Shown here in pieces: positions 39,514 through 48,347 of a stretch of DNA of 64,000 bases. The position numbers and the translations under genes were made by a program. Under the pieces are notes generated by a model. That model saw only the letters and a program-made list of their open reading frames with translations. It did not search any database and was not told the origin of the DNA. Origin of the DNA: an uncultured Bacilli bacterium. GTDB lineage: Bacteria; Bacillota_I; Bacilli_A; RF39; UBA660. The stretch lies in assembly GCA_934096705.1 (NCBI GenBank), contig CAKOMR010000002.1, forward strand, positions 80,916 through 144,915, read 5' to 3'. Within the stretch, counting starts at the first letter, position 1. The number at the start of each line of letters is the position of its first letter.

Positions 39514-42067
39514 AAAAATAACGATTCAAAACTTAAAATTAAATAAAAAAAGGAGTATTGTAACAATTATAGGAATTTTACTTTCAGTTGCATTAATTAC
39601 GGCAGTTGCAACTATGGTAACAAGTTTTAGAGAAAGTATGATCGAATATGAAAAAAAGGTATCAGGAAATTATGAATATGCTTTTTTTGATGTTCCAAGT
39701 AGTGAAATTTCATTTTTAAAAAGTAACCGAAGTATTAGTGATTTATTTATTACAAATGAAGTAGGTTATGCAAAGGTTGCTAGCCAAAATTTAGCTAAGC
39801 CATATGTGTATGTTATATCGATGGATAAAAAGGCTATGGATAATTTAGGGGTAAGTTTGGTAGAAGGAGCATTACCTAAAAATGATAATGAAATTGTTAT
39901 TCCTACGAGTCTAAAAACTAACGGAAGGCTAGATTATAAAATTGGTGATTATATAACTTTAAATATTGGTAAAAGAGAAAGTGATGGATATAAATTAAAT
40001 CAAAATAATCCTTACGATGATGAAGTTAAAGAAGAAATAACAAATATTAATACTAAGACATATAAAATCGTAGGTATTATAAAAAGACTTGATATGGAGC
40101 CTTATACTGCACCTGGTTATACTTTAGTTACATATTCAGAAAAAGAATCGGAATTAAATAATGTTTATGTAAGTCTTTCAAGTAGTGGCTTAAAAAATAG
40201 ATACAATGTTGTCGGTGGCATAATTGGTGTATCTGGAAAAACTTTAGAAAATTTTGAAAATGGAGAAGTTAGTGACGAAATGGAAAAAGCCAAATATGAT
40301 CATACAGCAAATACATATTTAATTAAAATACTAGCATCTTCATTTGATGATGGAACAATGAGAGCACTTATTACAGTAGCTACAGTTGTAATAATAATTA
40401 TCATTTTTACAAGTGTTTATTGTATAAAATCAAGTTTTAATATTTCTTATACTGAAAAAATTAAAAGTTATGCTCATCTTATAACTGTTGGTGCTACGTC
40501 AAAGCAAATTAAAAAAAGTGTTTATTATGAAAGTTTTATTTTAGGATTTATTGGAATAATATTAGGCCTTTTAGGTGGTGTTTTTGCAGCATATGTTCTT
40601 ATTAAGATTGTTAATTTACTTTTAGGTAAATCATTTGTAGTCGAAGGATTTTTAATATTTAAAACAAATTTTTTTGCAATCATAATTTCTATCATTTTAA
40701 GTTTGCTTACAATATATTTATCTAGTAGAAAAATCGCTAAAAAAGCCTCAAAAGTTTCACCAATTGAAGCATTACGAAATCCTGGTGAAATAAGTATTAA
40801 ATCAAATAAAATTAAAAGTCCTAAATTAATTGATAAATTGTTTGGTGTTGGTGGAGTAATATCTTATAAAAACATTAAAAGAAATGGTAAAAAATATCGT
40901 ACAACAGTTGTGTCAATTATCTTTTGTGTTGCGGTTTATATAGGACTTTCTTATTTCATTAATTCTGCATTTACTGTTATCAAAAAAGAACTTGGTGAGT
41001 ATAACTATAATATTGAGGTTATATTTAATGACGAAGATGATAAATTACGAAAAGAAAAAATTAGTCAAATAGATAACCTTGATAATATTAATAGAATTTC
41101 AATCATGAGGACTGTTTTTGTAAACACTAAAGATTTAAAATTTACTGAAAAAGCTTTAGAATATGGTTTTAGTAATGATGCTACAAGCACAGTTTCTATA
41201 AAAACACTTGGTAAAAAAGAATATGAAAGTTACTTACAAAAATTACATATTTCAGATGCTAAGGATTATGATGCAATAATAATTAACAATTCTATATATG
41301 AAGAAAATGGTAGTAAAGTTGAGTATAACGTACTTAACTGTAAAGAAGGCGACACTTTGACTTTTACAAATGAATCCTCAAATGCAGAAATAAAATTAAC
41401 AAATATAAAAAGTACATCACAAAGACCATTAGGTCTTGAAAATAGTGGAGAAGCTCCAATAATAATTGTTAGTGATGAAACTATGGATAAAATAAATGAT
41501 GCTAATATTATTAAAACTACAACCACAACAACAGTAATATATATAGATTCAAAAAATCCAGATGATACTCAAGATGAGATAGAAAAAATGTTTCTTAATG
41601 ATGATGGTATTTACATAAATAACGTAAATGAATCTGTAGAACAAATGAACTCTTTATATTTAATTGTAGCAATATTTCTTTATGGATTTATTATTGTTAT
41701 TGCAATTATTGGACTTACAAACATATTTAATACAATTACAACAAATGTTAGTCTTAGAACTAGTGAATTTGCATCTTTACGAAGTATTGGTATGACTACA
41801 AAAGAATTTAATAGAATGATATTTTTAGAAAGTTTCTTTTATTGTACAAAAGCACTTATTATAGGCATTCCAATAGGCATAATTCTTTCGGTTATTATCC
41901 ATAGAGCTCTTGTTGGCGAAATGACATTAATTTATCATTTACCTTTAAAGGGAATAACCATTAGTGTGATAGTAGTATTTATATTAATATTCTCGCTTAT
42001 GAAGTATAGTACAAAAAAGGTTAATTCAAAAAATATCCTTGAAGCAATAAGAAATGAAAATATTTAA
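39500..42067 (+). CDS. ABC transporter permease with two FtsX domains
   Basis: An 855-residue membrane protein. The N-terminus (QNLKLNKKRSIVTIIGILLS) is the usual first helix. A large extracytoplasmic MacB-PCD-like domain follows (about 60-285), then an FtsX domain with three helices (about 290-410, VIIIIIFTSVYCIKSSFNIS), a linking helix (SIIFCVAVYIGLSYFINSAF), a second outer domain and a C-terminal FtsX domain (IVAIFLYGFIIVIAIIGLTN to the end). The doubled FtsX layout resembles antimicrobial-peptide or lipoprotein transporters. ATG 39500 was chosen because GGGTGA lies before it. Substrate unknown. Confidence 0.88.
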   Translation: MKELKKITIQNLKLNKKRSIVTIIGILLSVALITAVATMVTSFRESMIEYEKKVSGNYEYAFFDVPSSEISFLKSNRSISDLFITNEVGYAKVASQNLAKPYVYVISMDKKAMDNLGVSLVEGALPKNDNEIVIPTSLKTNGRLDYKIGDYITLNIGKRESDGYKLNQNNPYDDEVKEEITNINTKTYKIVGIIKRLDMEPYTAPGYTLVTYSEKESELNNVYVSLSSSGLKNRYNVVGGIIGVSGKTLENFENGEVSDEMEKAKYDHTANTYLIKILASSFDDGTMRALITVATVVIIIIIFTSVYCIKSSFNISYTEKIKSYAHLITVGATSKQIKKSVYYESFILGFIGIILGLLGGVFAAYVLIKIVNLLLGKSFVVEGFLIFKTNFFAIIISIILSLLTIYLSSRKIAKKASKVSPIEALRNPGEISIKSNKIKSPKLIDKLFGVGGVISYKNIKRNGKKYRTTVVSIIFCVAVYIGLSYFINSAFTVIKKELGEYNYNIEVIFNDEDDKLRKEKISQIDNLDNINRISIMRTVFVNTKDLKFTEKALEYGFSNDATSTVSIKTLGKKEYESYLQKLHISDAKDYDAIIINNSIYEENGSKVEYNVLNCKEGDTLTFTNESSNAEIKLTNIKSTSQRPLGLENSGEAPIIIVSDETMDKINDANIIKTTTTTTVIYIDSKNPDDTQDEIEKMFLNDDGIYINNVNESVEQMNSLYLIVAIFLYGFIIVIAIIGLTNIFNTITTNVSLRTSEFASLRSIGMTTKEFNRMIFLESFFYCTKALIIGIPIGIILSVIIHRALVGEMTLIYHLPLKGITISVIVVFILIFSLMKYSTKKVNSKNILEAIRNENI

Positions 42068-42068
42068 G

Positions 42069-42097
42069 ACTTAAAGATAAACTCTTTAAGTTTTTTT
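42069..42097 (+). terminator. Terminator of the ABC exporter operon
   Basis: ACTTAAAG at 42069-42076, loop ATAAACT, CTTTAAGT at 42084-42091, then T run. Confidence 0.85.
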
Positions 42098-42150
42098 GTA
42101 AAATTGATGAAAAAAAATAAATTGTATGCTAATATATTTTTAGGAAGATT

Positions 42151-43053
42151 ATGGAAGTAGAGAAATTAGAAAATTTAAGAAAGAAAATTAAGAAAAATAG
42201 TATTATTGGTTTTATAGTAGTAGTCATAGTAAATGTAATAATAGCTATGGTTTTAAGAAAAAGTAATATTTTACCTTTTAAATATTATTATGTGTTACTA
42301 TTTACATTAGCTATTAGTGCTATAATTGCCAGTATGTTTAACAACAAATATTATAATGAGTATACTACTATTTATAAAAACACTTTTGTTTTGGGTGCTC
42401 TAAAAGATATTTTTAGTGATTTAAAGTATAATTTTGATGAAGGTTTTGAAGAAGAAATTTTAGAAGAAACAGATATGATTTATTTAGGAGATATCTATCA
42501 CTCAAACGATTATATCGAAGGAAAATATAAAGGAATAAATTTTAAATCATCAGATGTTCACATTAAGGAAGAACATGAAACGGAAGATAGTGATGGTAAT
42601 AAAAAAACAGAATATGTTACTATATTTTTTGGAAGATGGTTTATATTTGATTTTAATAAACCTTTTAAGGCGGATTTGTGTGTTACACAAATTCCACATA
42701 TGTTCAGATGTTATAATAAAAAATATGAAAAAGTAAAACTTGAAGATGAAGTATTTAACAAAAACTTTTTAGTTTATGCACAAAATGAACATGAGGCGTT
42801 TTATATTTTAACTCCATCATTTATGGAAAAGTTAAAGGAATTAAGTGAAAAAATGGGAGGCCATTTAATGTTATGTTTTACAGATAGCAAGTTATATATT
42901 GGTTTAAATAATTATAAAGATGCTTTCGAGCCAGATTTTCATAAAAAAGTTAATGAAGAAATAATAAAAAATGATATAAAAAACGATATAAAAATTATTA
43001 CTGATTTTATTGAAAAGTTAGATTTAGATAATGATTTATTTAAGGAGATTTAA
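42151..43053 (+). CDS. DUF3137-family membrane protein
   Basis: A 300-residue protein with two membrane helices near the N-terminus (IIGFIVVVIVNVIIAMVL and YVLLFTLAISAIIASMF), then a large soluble domain. Its central part (IYLGDIYHSNDYIEGKYKGI, FFGRWFIFDFNKPFKADL) matches the DUF3137 pattern. The LemA-family gene three bases downstream supports the call, since the two are often adjacent. Function is not known. AGGAAG precedes ATG 42151. Confidence 0.72.
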   Translation: MEVEKLENLRKKIKKNSIIGFIVVVIVNVIIAMVLRKSNILPFKYYYVLLFTLAISAIIASMFNNKYYNEYTTIYKNTFVLGALKDIFSDLKYNFDEGFEEEILEETDMIYLGDIYHSNDYIEGKYKGINFKSSDVHIKEEHETEDSDGNKKTEYVTIFFGRWFIFDFNKPFKADLCVTQIPHMFRCYNKKYEKVKLEDEVFNKNFLVYAQNEHEAFYILTPSFMEKLKELSEKMGGHLMLCFTDSKLYIGLNNYKDAFEPDFHKKVNEEIIKNDIKNDIKIITDFIEKLDLDNDLFKEI

Positions 43054-43056
43054 AAT

Positions 43057-43605
43057 ATGGAAACAAAATATATAATATTAATTATAATAGGAATTATTTT
43101 ATTAATTATAATATGTAACTATATAAATACATTAAATAGTTTAAAAAAGTTATCACTTAAAGTTAATGAAGCTTTATCTGGCATAGACGTAGCACTTTCA
43201 AAAAGGTATAATGTTTTATCAAAAATGGTGGAAACTGTTAAAGGATATACGAAACATGAAAAAGAGGTTTTATTTAAAACTATTGAAATGCGCTCTAATA
43301 TGAATTTAAGTGAATTAAAAAATGCTAAAAATGATATGGATGAAAATATAAATCAAATAAATTTTGTTATAGAAAAATATCCAGAACTAAAGGCTAATGA
43401 AAATTTTTTAGCTCTTCAAAAAGCAATAATAGATGCTGAAGAGCATTTACAGGCGGCACGAAGATTATATAATTCAAATACTTCATTATACAATGAAAAA
43501 GTTATAACATTTCCATCTTTGATTATTGCAAAGATTCACCATTTTAAACAAAAAGAATATTTTGAAATTGAGGAAAAAGAGAAAAATATTAACATTAATT
43601 TATAA
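43057..43605 (+). CDS. LemA-family membrane protein
   Basis: A 182-residue protein with an N-terminal membrane helix (IILIIIGIILLIIICNYINT) and a helical domain with the LemA marks LKVNEALSGIDVALSKRYNV, VETVKGYTKHEKEV and ENFLALQKAI...EEHLQAARRLYNSN. LemA proteins are widespread and of unknown function; homologs occur next to two-component and stress genes. It is paired with the DUF3137 gene and ends at a terminator. Confidence 0.9.
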   Translation: METKYIILIIIGIILLIIICNYINTLNSLKKLSLKVNEALSGIDVALSKRYNVLSKMVETVKGYTKHEKEVLFKTIEMRSNMNLSELKNAKNDMDENINQINFVIEKYPELKANENFLALQKAIIDAEEHLQAARRLYNSNTSLYNEKVITFPSLIIAKIHHFKQKEYFEIEEKEKNININL

Positions 43606-43610
43606 TTTTT

Positions 43611-43634
43611 GGAGGCATTTCATGCTTCCTTTTT
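43611..43634 (+). terminator. Terminator after lemA
   Basis: GGAGGCA at 43611-43617, loop TTTCA, TGCTTCC at 43623-43629 (one GU pair), then T run. Confidence 0.85.
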
Positions 43635-43673
43635 AATAGACTTTTTAGTAAAATATGAAAGAAAGGAATTTTT

Positions 43674-44321
43674 ATGAAAATACTTTTAATCGAAGATAAT
43701 ATCGAAATAGCCTCAAGTCTAGAGTATACTTTTAAAGAAAACAATTATGATTTTTATCATGTAAATAATTTGGAAAAGGCAAAAAACATTTTAAATAAAA
43801 TAAATTTTGATCTAATAATTTTAGATGTAACTCTTTCTGATGGAAATGGATTTGAATTTTATAAATCGTGTTTTTACTTAAAAAATATACCAGTAATTTT
43901 TTTGACTGCTAATGATAATGAAGATGATATTGTAAAAGGCTTTGAACTTGGAGCACAAGATTATATTACAAAACCATTTTCAACAAAAGAATTGCTTGCT
44001 AGAGTAAAAAGGTTAATTAGTAAAAAAAGTAATATTATTAAAATAAAAGATATTTCTTTTGATATAGATAAAATGCAGGTTACAAAAGATGAAAATGTAA
44101 TAAATTTAACATCTTTAGAATTAAAAATTTTATATTTATTTGCTACAAATATAGGTAAAGTGATAACTAGAGATTCTCTTTTAAACTACATATATAATTT
44201 AACTGGAAATGATGTTAATGATAATACAATTACAGTATATTTAAAAAGAATCAGAGAAAAAATTGGCGATAGTATAATTGAAACTAAAAAAGGTATAGGA
44301 TATATAATAAATGAAAACTAA
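43674..44321 (+). CDS. Response regulator, OmpR/PhoB family
   Basis: A 215-residue regulator. The receiver domain has the acidic pair ED at 7-8, phospho-acceptor D51 in LIILDVTLSDGNG, T79-region FLTAND and the lysine in YITKPFSTKELLARV. A C-terminal winged-helix DNA-binding domain follows (VINLTSLELKILYLFATNIG and NDNTITVYLKRIREKIGD). AAAGGAA precedes the ATG. The cognate sensor kinase gene overlaps it by 11 bases. The ABC exporter about 1.6 kb upstream is a plausible target. Confidence 0.93.
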   Translation: MKILLIEDNIEIASSLEYTFKENNYDFYHVNNLEKAKNILNKINFDLIILDVTLSDGNGFEFYKSCFYLKNIPVIFLTANDNEDDIVKGFELGAQDYITKPFSTKELLARVKRLISKKSNIIKIKDISFDIDKMQVTKDENVINLTSLELKILYLFATNIGKVITRDSLLNYIYNLTGNDVNDNTITVYLKRIREKIGDSIIETKKGIGYIINEN

Positions 44322-45504
44322 GAAATTTTATATTTTATTATGTTGTGTTATGATGCTTTATTCTATAGTATTTAACATAATCTTTATTTGTGAAATAGAT
44401 TCATATAAGAAAAATGAGAATATTTTTATTAACAATGTATTAAATGCATTATATGAAAAATATCCAAATCTTACTAAAAATGATATTCAAAAAATTTTTT
44501 CTTTAGAAAAAGCTGATAAAGACTATTTAATAGAATACGGAATTAATTTAGATAATGATTTTACATTAAAAAATAATACTAAAAAATATCAAATTTATCT
44601 AATAATAAATAATGTAGTAGTGGCTATTTCTTTTATAAGCATTTTAATAGTAATAATAAAAGATAATAAAATGCAAAATATGAAAATAAAAGAAATAACT
44701 TCATTAATAGAAAAAATTAATAAACAAATATATGATTTAACAATCGAAGATAACGACGAATCAACTTTATCTATATTAAAAAATGAAATTTATAAAACTA
44801 CTATAATGCTTAAAACAAATGCAGAAAATTCTTTAAAAGATAAAATAATTATAAAAAAGTATATTGAAGACATTTCACATCAATTAAAAACGCCACTTAC
44901 TGTAATTAGTATATCTTTAGAAAATTTAATAGATAATCCTAAAATGGATGAAACAAATAGAAATAATTTTATTTTAAAAATAAATAAAGAAGTTAATAAT
45001 ATTAATTATTTAATTCAAAACTTATTAAAATTATCTAAATTTGATGTTAATGCGGTTAAGTATAATAATAAAAAAGTAAGTATAAAAAAAATTATAGATA
45101 ATGTATATGACAAAATATCTATTCTGTGTGATCTTAAAAATATAGAAATAGAAATAAACTATATAAATGTTTTTTACTTATATTGTGATGAATCATGGCA
45201 AACTGAGGCAATAACCAATATTGTAAAAAATGCTATAGAAAATTCAAAAGAATATGATAATGTAATCATAAATGTTGATGATAATAAAGTATATTCTTTA
45301 GTGGAAATAATTAATAATGGGGAAATTTTAGAAAGTGATATAAACAAAATATTTGAAAGATTTTATACTGGAAATATATATAAAGAAAATAGTACTGGAA
45401 TAGGCCTTTCTTTAGCAAAATCAATTGTAGAAAAAAATAATGGTAAGATATATGTTAATCAAGATTCTGGTAAAGTTATTTTTCAAATAAAATATTTTAA
45501 ATAA
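44311..45504 (+). CDS. Sensor histidine kinase
   Basis: A 397-residue kinase with two membrane helices (about 5-24 and 94-114) around a short outer loop of about 70 residues. The H box is DISHQLKTPLTVISI with phosphorylated H190, the N box is ITNIVKNAIENS, then FYTG and STGIGLSLAKSIVEKNNGKI as the G boxes. It is translated together with its response regulator. The short sensor loop resembles the intramembrane-sensing kinases that pair with BceAB-type exporters, which fits the exporter nearby, though this kinase's loop is longer than theirs. Confidence 0.92.
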   Translation: MKTKKFYILLCCVMMLYSIVFNIIFICEIDSYKKNENIFINNVLNALYEKYPNLTKNDIQKIFSLEKADKDYLIEYGINLDNDFTLKNNTKKYQIYLIINNVVVAISFISILIVIIKDNKMQNMKIKEITSLIEKINKQIYDLTIEDNDESTLSILKNEIYKTTIMLKTNAENSLKDKIIIKKYIEDISHQLKTPLTVISISLENLIDNPKMDETNRNNFILKINKEVNNINYLIQNLLKLSKFDVNAVKYNNKKVSIKKIIDNVYDKISILCDLKNIEIEINYINVFYLYCDESWQTEAITNIVKNAIENSKEYDNVIINVDDNKVYSLVEIINNGEILESDINKIFERFYTGNIYKENSTGIGLSLAKSIVEKNNGKIYVNQDSGKVIFQIKYFK

Positions 45505-46374
45505 TTATTTTTTCGTAGAATAAATAACCCCAATAATCATGAAAATTAAACTTATTAGTACTGAGATTGATAATTGATCTTTAAATAATAAAAATGATAA
45601 TATGGTGCTAAAAAATGGACTAAATGAAAAAATTATAGCGGTCCTGTTAGCACCAATTTTTTTTGTAGAATATGCATAAAACAAAAAACTTAAGCCATAA
45701 CTAAAAAATCCAATTATAAGTAATATATAATTATTTGAAATTAAACTAATTAAATTAGTGCTTTTTATAAAAAATAAAAGATTAAATAATGATATTGTTA
45801 AACATTTATAAAAAATTAAAATAGGAATATTTTTTTGATTTACACACGGAGTTAAGTTATTTTCAAGGCCCCATAGGATAGTGGCAATTAAGATTATCAA
45901 AATATATATTGATATATTAAAATTCATTATTTCATTAATTGATAAAATTAGTCCACCAATTGTAACAAATATAGCCGATAAAATTAAATTTTTATTAATT
46001 TTATTTTTAAAAAATAAATAAGAAATCATAAGAGTGAAAACTGTTTCTAATAAACTTAGTAGTGATACTGTGCTTGCGTTAACAAATTTTAAGGATAATA
46101 CAATAAATAGACTTGCTAGCATATCACATAAAATAATAATTCCTTCGGTTTTTAAGTCTCTTTTAATTTTTGCTTCATTTTTTTTGTGAAATATATTAAC
46201 TATTAAAAGGCCTATACTACTTCCAAGGTATGTTAAAAATAATAATTCATGTGAAGATACTTTATTTAAAAAATATTTTGATGTAGGAATATTTAGACTA
46301 TAAAATATTGCAGCCAAAAAGGCAAATATAAATCCTAGCATTAACTTATAATTATCTTTACTTATTTTTTTCAT
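45505..46374 (-). CDS. EamA/DMT-family transporter
   Basis: A 289-residue membrane protein with about ten helices in two EamA repeats: FLAAIFYSLNIPTSKYFLNK in the first and IATILWGLENNLTPCVNQKN in the second. Such proteins export amino acids or other metabolites. No Shine-Dalgarno is evident before ATG 46374; AT-rich sequence with a TAAAAT box lies close upstream. It converges on the sensor kinase gene with no spacer and no clear terminator between. Confidence 0.87.
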   Translation of the reverse strand: MKKISKDNYKLMLGFIFAFLAAIFYSLNIPTSKYFLNKVSSHELLFLTYLGSSIGLLIVNIFHKKNEAKIKRDLKTEGIIILCDMLASLFIVLSLKFVNASTVSLLSLLETVFTLMISYLFFKNKINKNLILSAIFVTIGGLILSINEIMNFNISIYILIILIATILWGLENNLTPCVNQKNIPILIFYKCLTISLFNLLFFIKSTNLISLISNNYILLIIGFFSYGLSFLFYAYSTKKIGANRTAIIFSFSPFFSTILSFLLFKDQLSISVLISLIFMIIGVIYSTKK

Positions 46375-46421
46375 ATCATATATATTTTACTAAATATAAT
46401 AAAAAAAGTCATTATAAAAAG

Positions 46422-46450
46422 TTGTGAAAAAAAATTATAAATGATATTAT
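46422..46450 (+). promoter_or_regulatory. Sigma-A promoter
   Basis: TTGTGA at 46422-46427, 17 bases, extended -10 TGATATTAT at 46442-46450, upstream of the GNAT gene. Confidence 0.6.
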
Positions 46451-46469
46451 ATATAATAGGTGATAGTAT

Positions 46470-46982
46470 ATGAAGTATCTACTTAATGATAATATTAATT
46501 TAGTTCTTGCAAATGTAAATGACATAGATATGTTATTAAATTTTCAAAAAGAAATTATTGAAGATATGCCGAGAAAAGAATTTTTTACACCACTTTTAAA
46601 AGAAGAATTTTCATATCCCATTGAAAATAATGGTAGGGTATATATGGCTTTTTCTGAAAATGAAATGATTGGACTATATGTTTTAACAATAAACCCTTTA
46701 AAAGAGATAATTAATGAATATAGACTTGAAAATATTGATGGCGTTGCCATTTTTGATAGTGTAATGATAAAAAAAGAATATAGAGGTAGTAATTTACAGG
46801 CTCGAGGAATGGAAATTATTTATAATGATGCCAAAAAATTAGGAGTAAAACAAATTATAGCAACAGTTCATCCAGAAAATATATATAGTATCATGAACTT
46901 TCAAAAAGAGGATTATAAACATACTAAAACTATACCTGTTCACGGAGGAGAAAGACTAATATTTCAAAAGGAAATTAATTAG
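46470..46982 (+). CDS. GNAT-family N-acetyltransferase
   Basis: A 170-residue acetyltransferase of the GNAT fold: strand-rich start, then IFDSVMIKKEYRGSNLQARGMEI, where the YRGSNLQ loop is the acetyl-CoA-binding motif A variant, and VKQIIATVHPENIYSIMNFQ. The substrate is not predictable. AGGTGAT precedes ATG 46470. The zinc-protease-like gene follows 11 bases after its stop without a ribosome site, so its translation may depend on this gene. Confidence 0.82.
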   Translation: MKYLLNDNINLVLANVNDIDMLLNFQKEIIEDMPRKEFFTPLLKEEFSYPIENNGRVYMAFSENEMIGLYVLTINPLKEIINEYRLENIDGVAIFDSVMIKKEYRGSNLQARGMEIIYNDAKKLGVKQIIATVHPENIYSIMNFQKEDYKHTKTIPVHGGERLIFQKEIN

Positions 46983-46993
46983 TTAAAAATGTT

Positions 46994-48154
46994 ATGAAAT
47001 GTTTAAATTGTGAGAAAGAAAATCTTGATGAAAGTTATAACTTTTGTCCATATTGTGGTAATTGGACGGCCAAAGGATATAAATTTTTTCAAGATAAGGA
47101 AAACGTAAATAAAGTATTAAATGGCTCTTTAATTAAACAGGACAAAAGAGTGAATCTTTTGACTATTGTTTTTATGTGCGGTTTATTATTATTTATATCA
47201 ATGTATTTAATACGTAAAGATGATTTATTTAAACCAATTATATTTTTAAAAAAGAAAATAACAAATTATTCTTATGGTTATAATACATCACCTATTAAAA
47301 CTGATAATATATATTTAAATGAAAATGTTAATTCTTATGAAGATGCAATAAATTATATAAAAAATGATTTTGAATCACAAAAGTGGTTATGTGATAGTAA
47401 TGTAGAAGTGTCAAAGGTTGAATATGAATTGGAGGAAAAATTTAATATACCAAGTGTTACTTTATGTGATGTTAACACGGATATAAGTTTAGATATAAAA
47501 AATGTAATTGAAAAAATGTATTATTTATTTCCTAATATAAAAGGCTCACTTACAAATATTACAATTACCAATGCTAAGACAAATTCTGAATATATAGCTT
47601 ATTTTCAACCAACGTATGAGTTTGTCAATACAAATCTAGATATTAATGATTATAGCAAAGTAAATAAAACCCAAATTTTATTAAATAGCTATTATTTTTT
47701 AAATGAAAAATATACAAAAGGTTCAATAGATAATATTGTAGATAAAGATTTTTATGTTAAAGATGCTACTTTAATTTCTACTATAGCACATGAACTAGGA
47801 CACTATATTTCTTTTAAAATTTTTTTGAAAAGTAATAATTTAGATAATATTACTTATATTACAAAAACAAATGAAGATAAGATAAACTTTTTATTAAAAG
47901 ATTTTAATAGTGGAGTATTTTCTAAAAAAATTATTTTAAATGCTTTAAACAATTATAATGTTAAATATGGTAATAATTTAAGTGAATTTGAATTTGCAAA
48001 AAGAATTTCTAATTATGCGGGTAAATTAAATGATAATAATACTTTAATATATGATGAGGTTATTGCAGAAGCGGTACATGATTATTATTTACACGAAAAT
48101 AATTGTAGCAATTATTCTAAAGAAATAATTAATATTATTTTAGAAAGGCTTTAG
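46994..48154 (+). CDS. Membrane-tethered zinc metallopeptidase candidate with zinc ribbon
   Basis: A 386-residue protein. The N-terminus is a zinc ribbon (CLNCEKENLDESYNFCPYC), then comes a membrane helix at about 55-73 (LTIVFMCGLLLFISMYLI) and a large outer domain. There STIAHELGHYISF holds the HExxH zinc-protease motif (H266, E267, H270), and EVIAEAVHDYYL near 355 could give the third ligand. A cytosolic zinc ribbon on an outside peptidase is unusual. No family name can be given. It is followed after one base by a 60-residue protein with the same zinc ribbon plus helix plan. Confidence 0.7.
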   Translation: MKCLNCEKENLDESYNFCPYCGNWTAKGYKFFQDKENVNKVLNGSLIKQDKRVNLLTIVFMCGLLLFISMYLIRKDDLFKPIIFLKKKITNYSYGYNTSPIKTDNIYLNENVNSYEDAINYIKNDFESQKWLCDSNVEVSKVEYELEEKFNIPSVTLCDVNTDISLDIKNVIEKMYYLFPNIKGSLTNITITNAKTNSEYIAYFQPTYEFVNTNLDINDYSKVNKTQILLNSYYFLNEKYTKGSIDNIVDKDFYVKDATLISTIAHELGHYISFKIFLKSNNLDNITYITKTNEDKINFLLKDFNSGVFSKKIILNALNNYNVKYGNNLSEFEFAKRISNYAGKLNDNNTLIYDEVIAEAVHDYYLHENNCSNYSKEIINIILERL

Positions 48155-48155
48155 T

Positions 48156-48338
48156 ATGAAAAAATGTATTAATTGTAAAACCTCTTTGGAGGATGATTTT
48201 AATTATTGTACATATTGTGGATGCAAACAAATTAACAATTCACATTACATTATTGAAAATATTATGATATTTTTCATGATAATTTTAATAATTCTATTAA
48301 TAGTTTTATTTGTTATATCTTATATAATGTTTAAATAA
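48156..48338 (+). CDS. Small zinc-ribbon membrane protein
   Basis: A 60-residue protein: zinc ribbon CINCKTSLEDDFNYCTYCGC, then a C-terminal membrane helix (IMIFFMIILIILLIVLFVIS). It has the same head-and-helix plan as the preceding protein but no outer domain, so it may be its partner. Translation probably depends on the gene before it, which ends one base upstream; AGGCTTTAG is the only candidate site. GGAG for the Ca2+ ATPase follows right after its stop. Confidence 0.65.
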   Translation: MKKCINCKTSLEDDFNYCTYCGCKQINNSHYIIENIMIFFMIILIILLIVLFVISYIMFK

Positions 48339-48347
48339 AGGAGTAAA

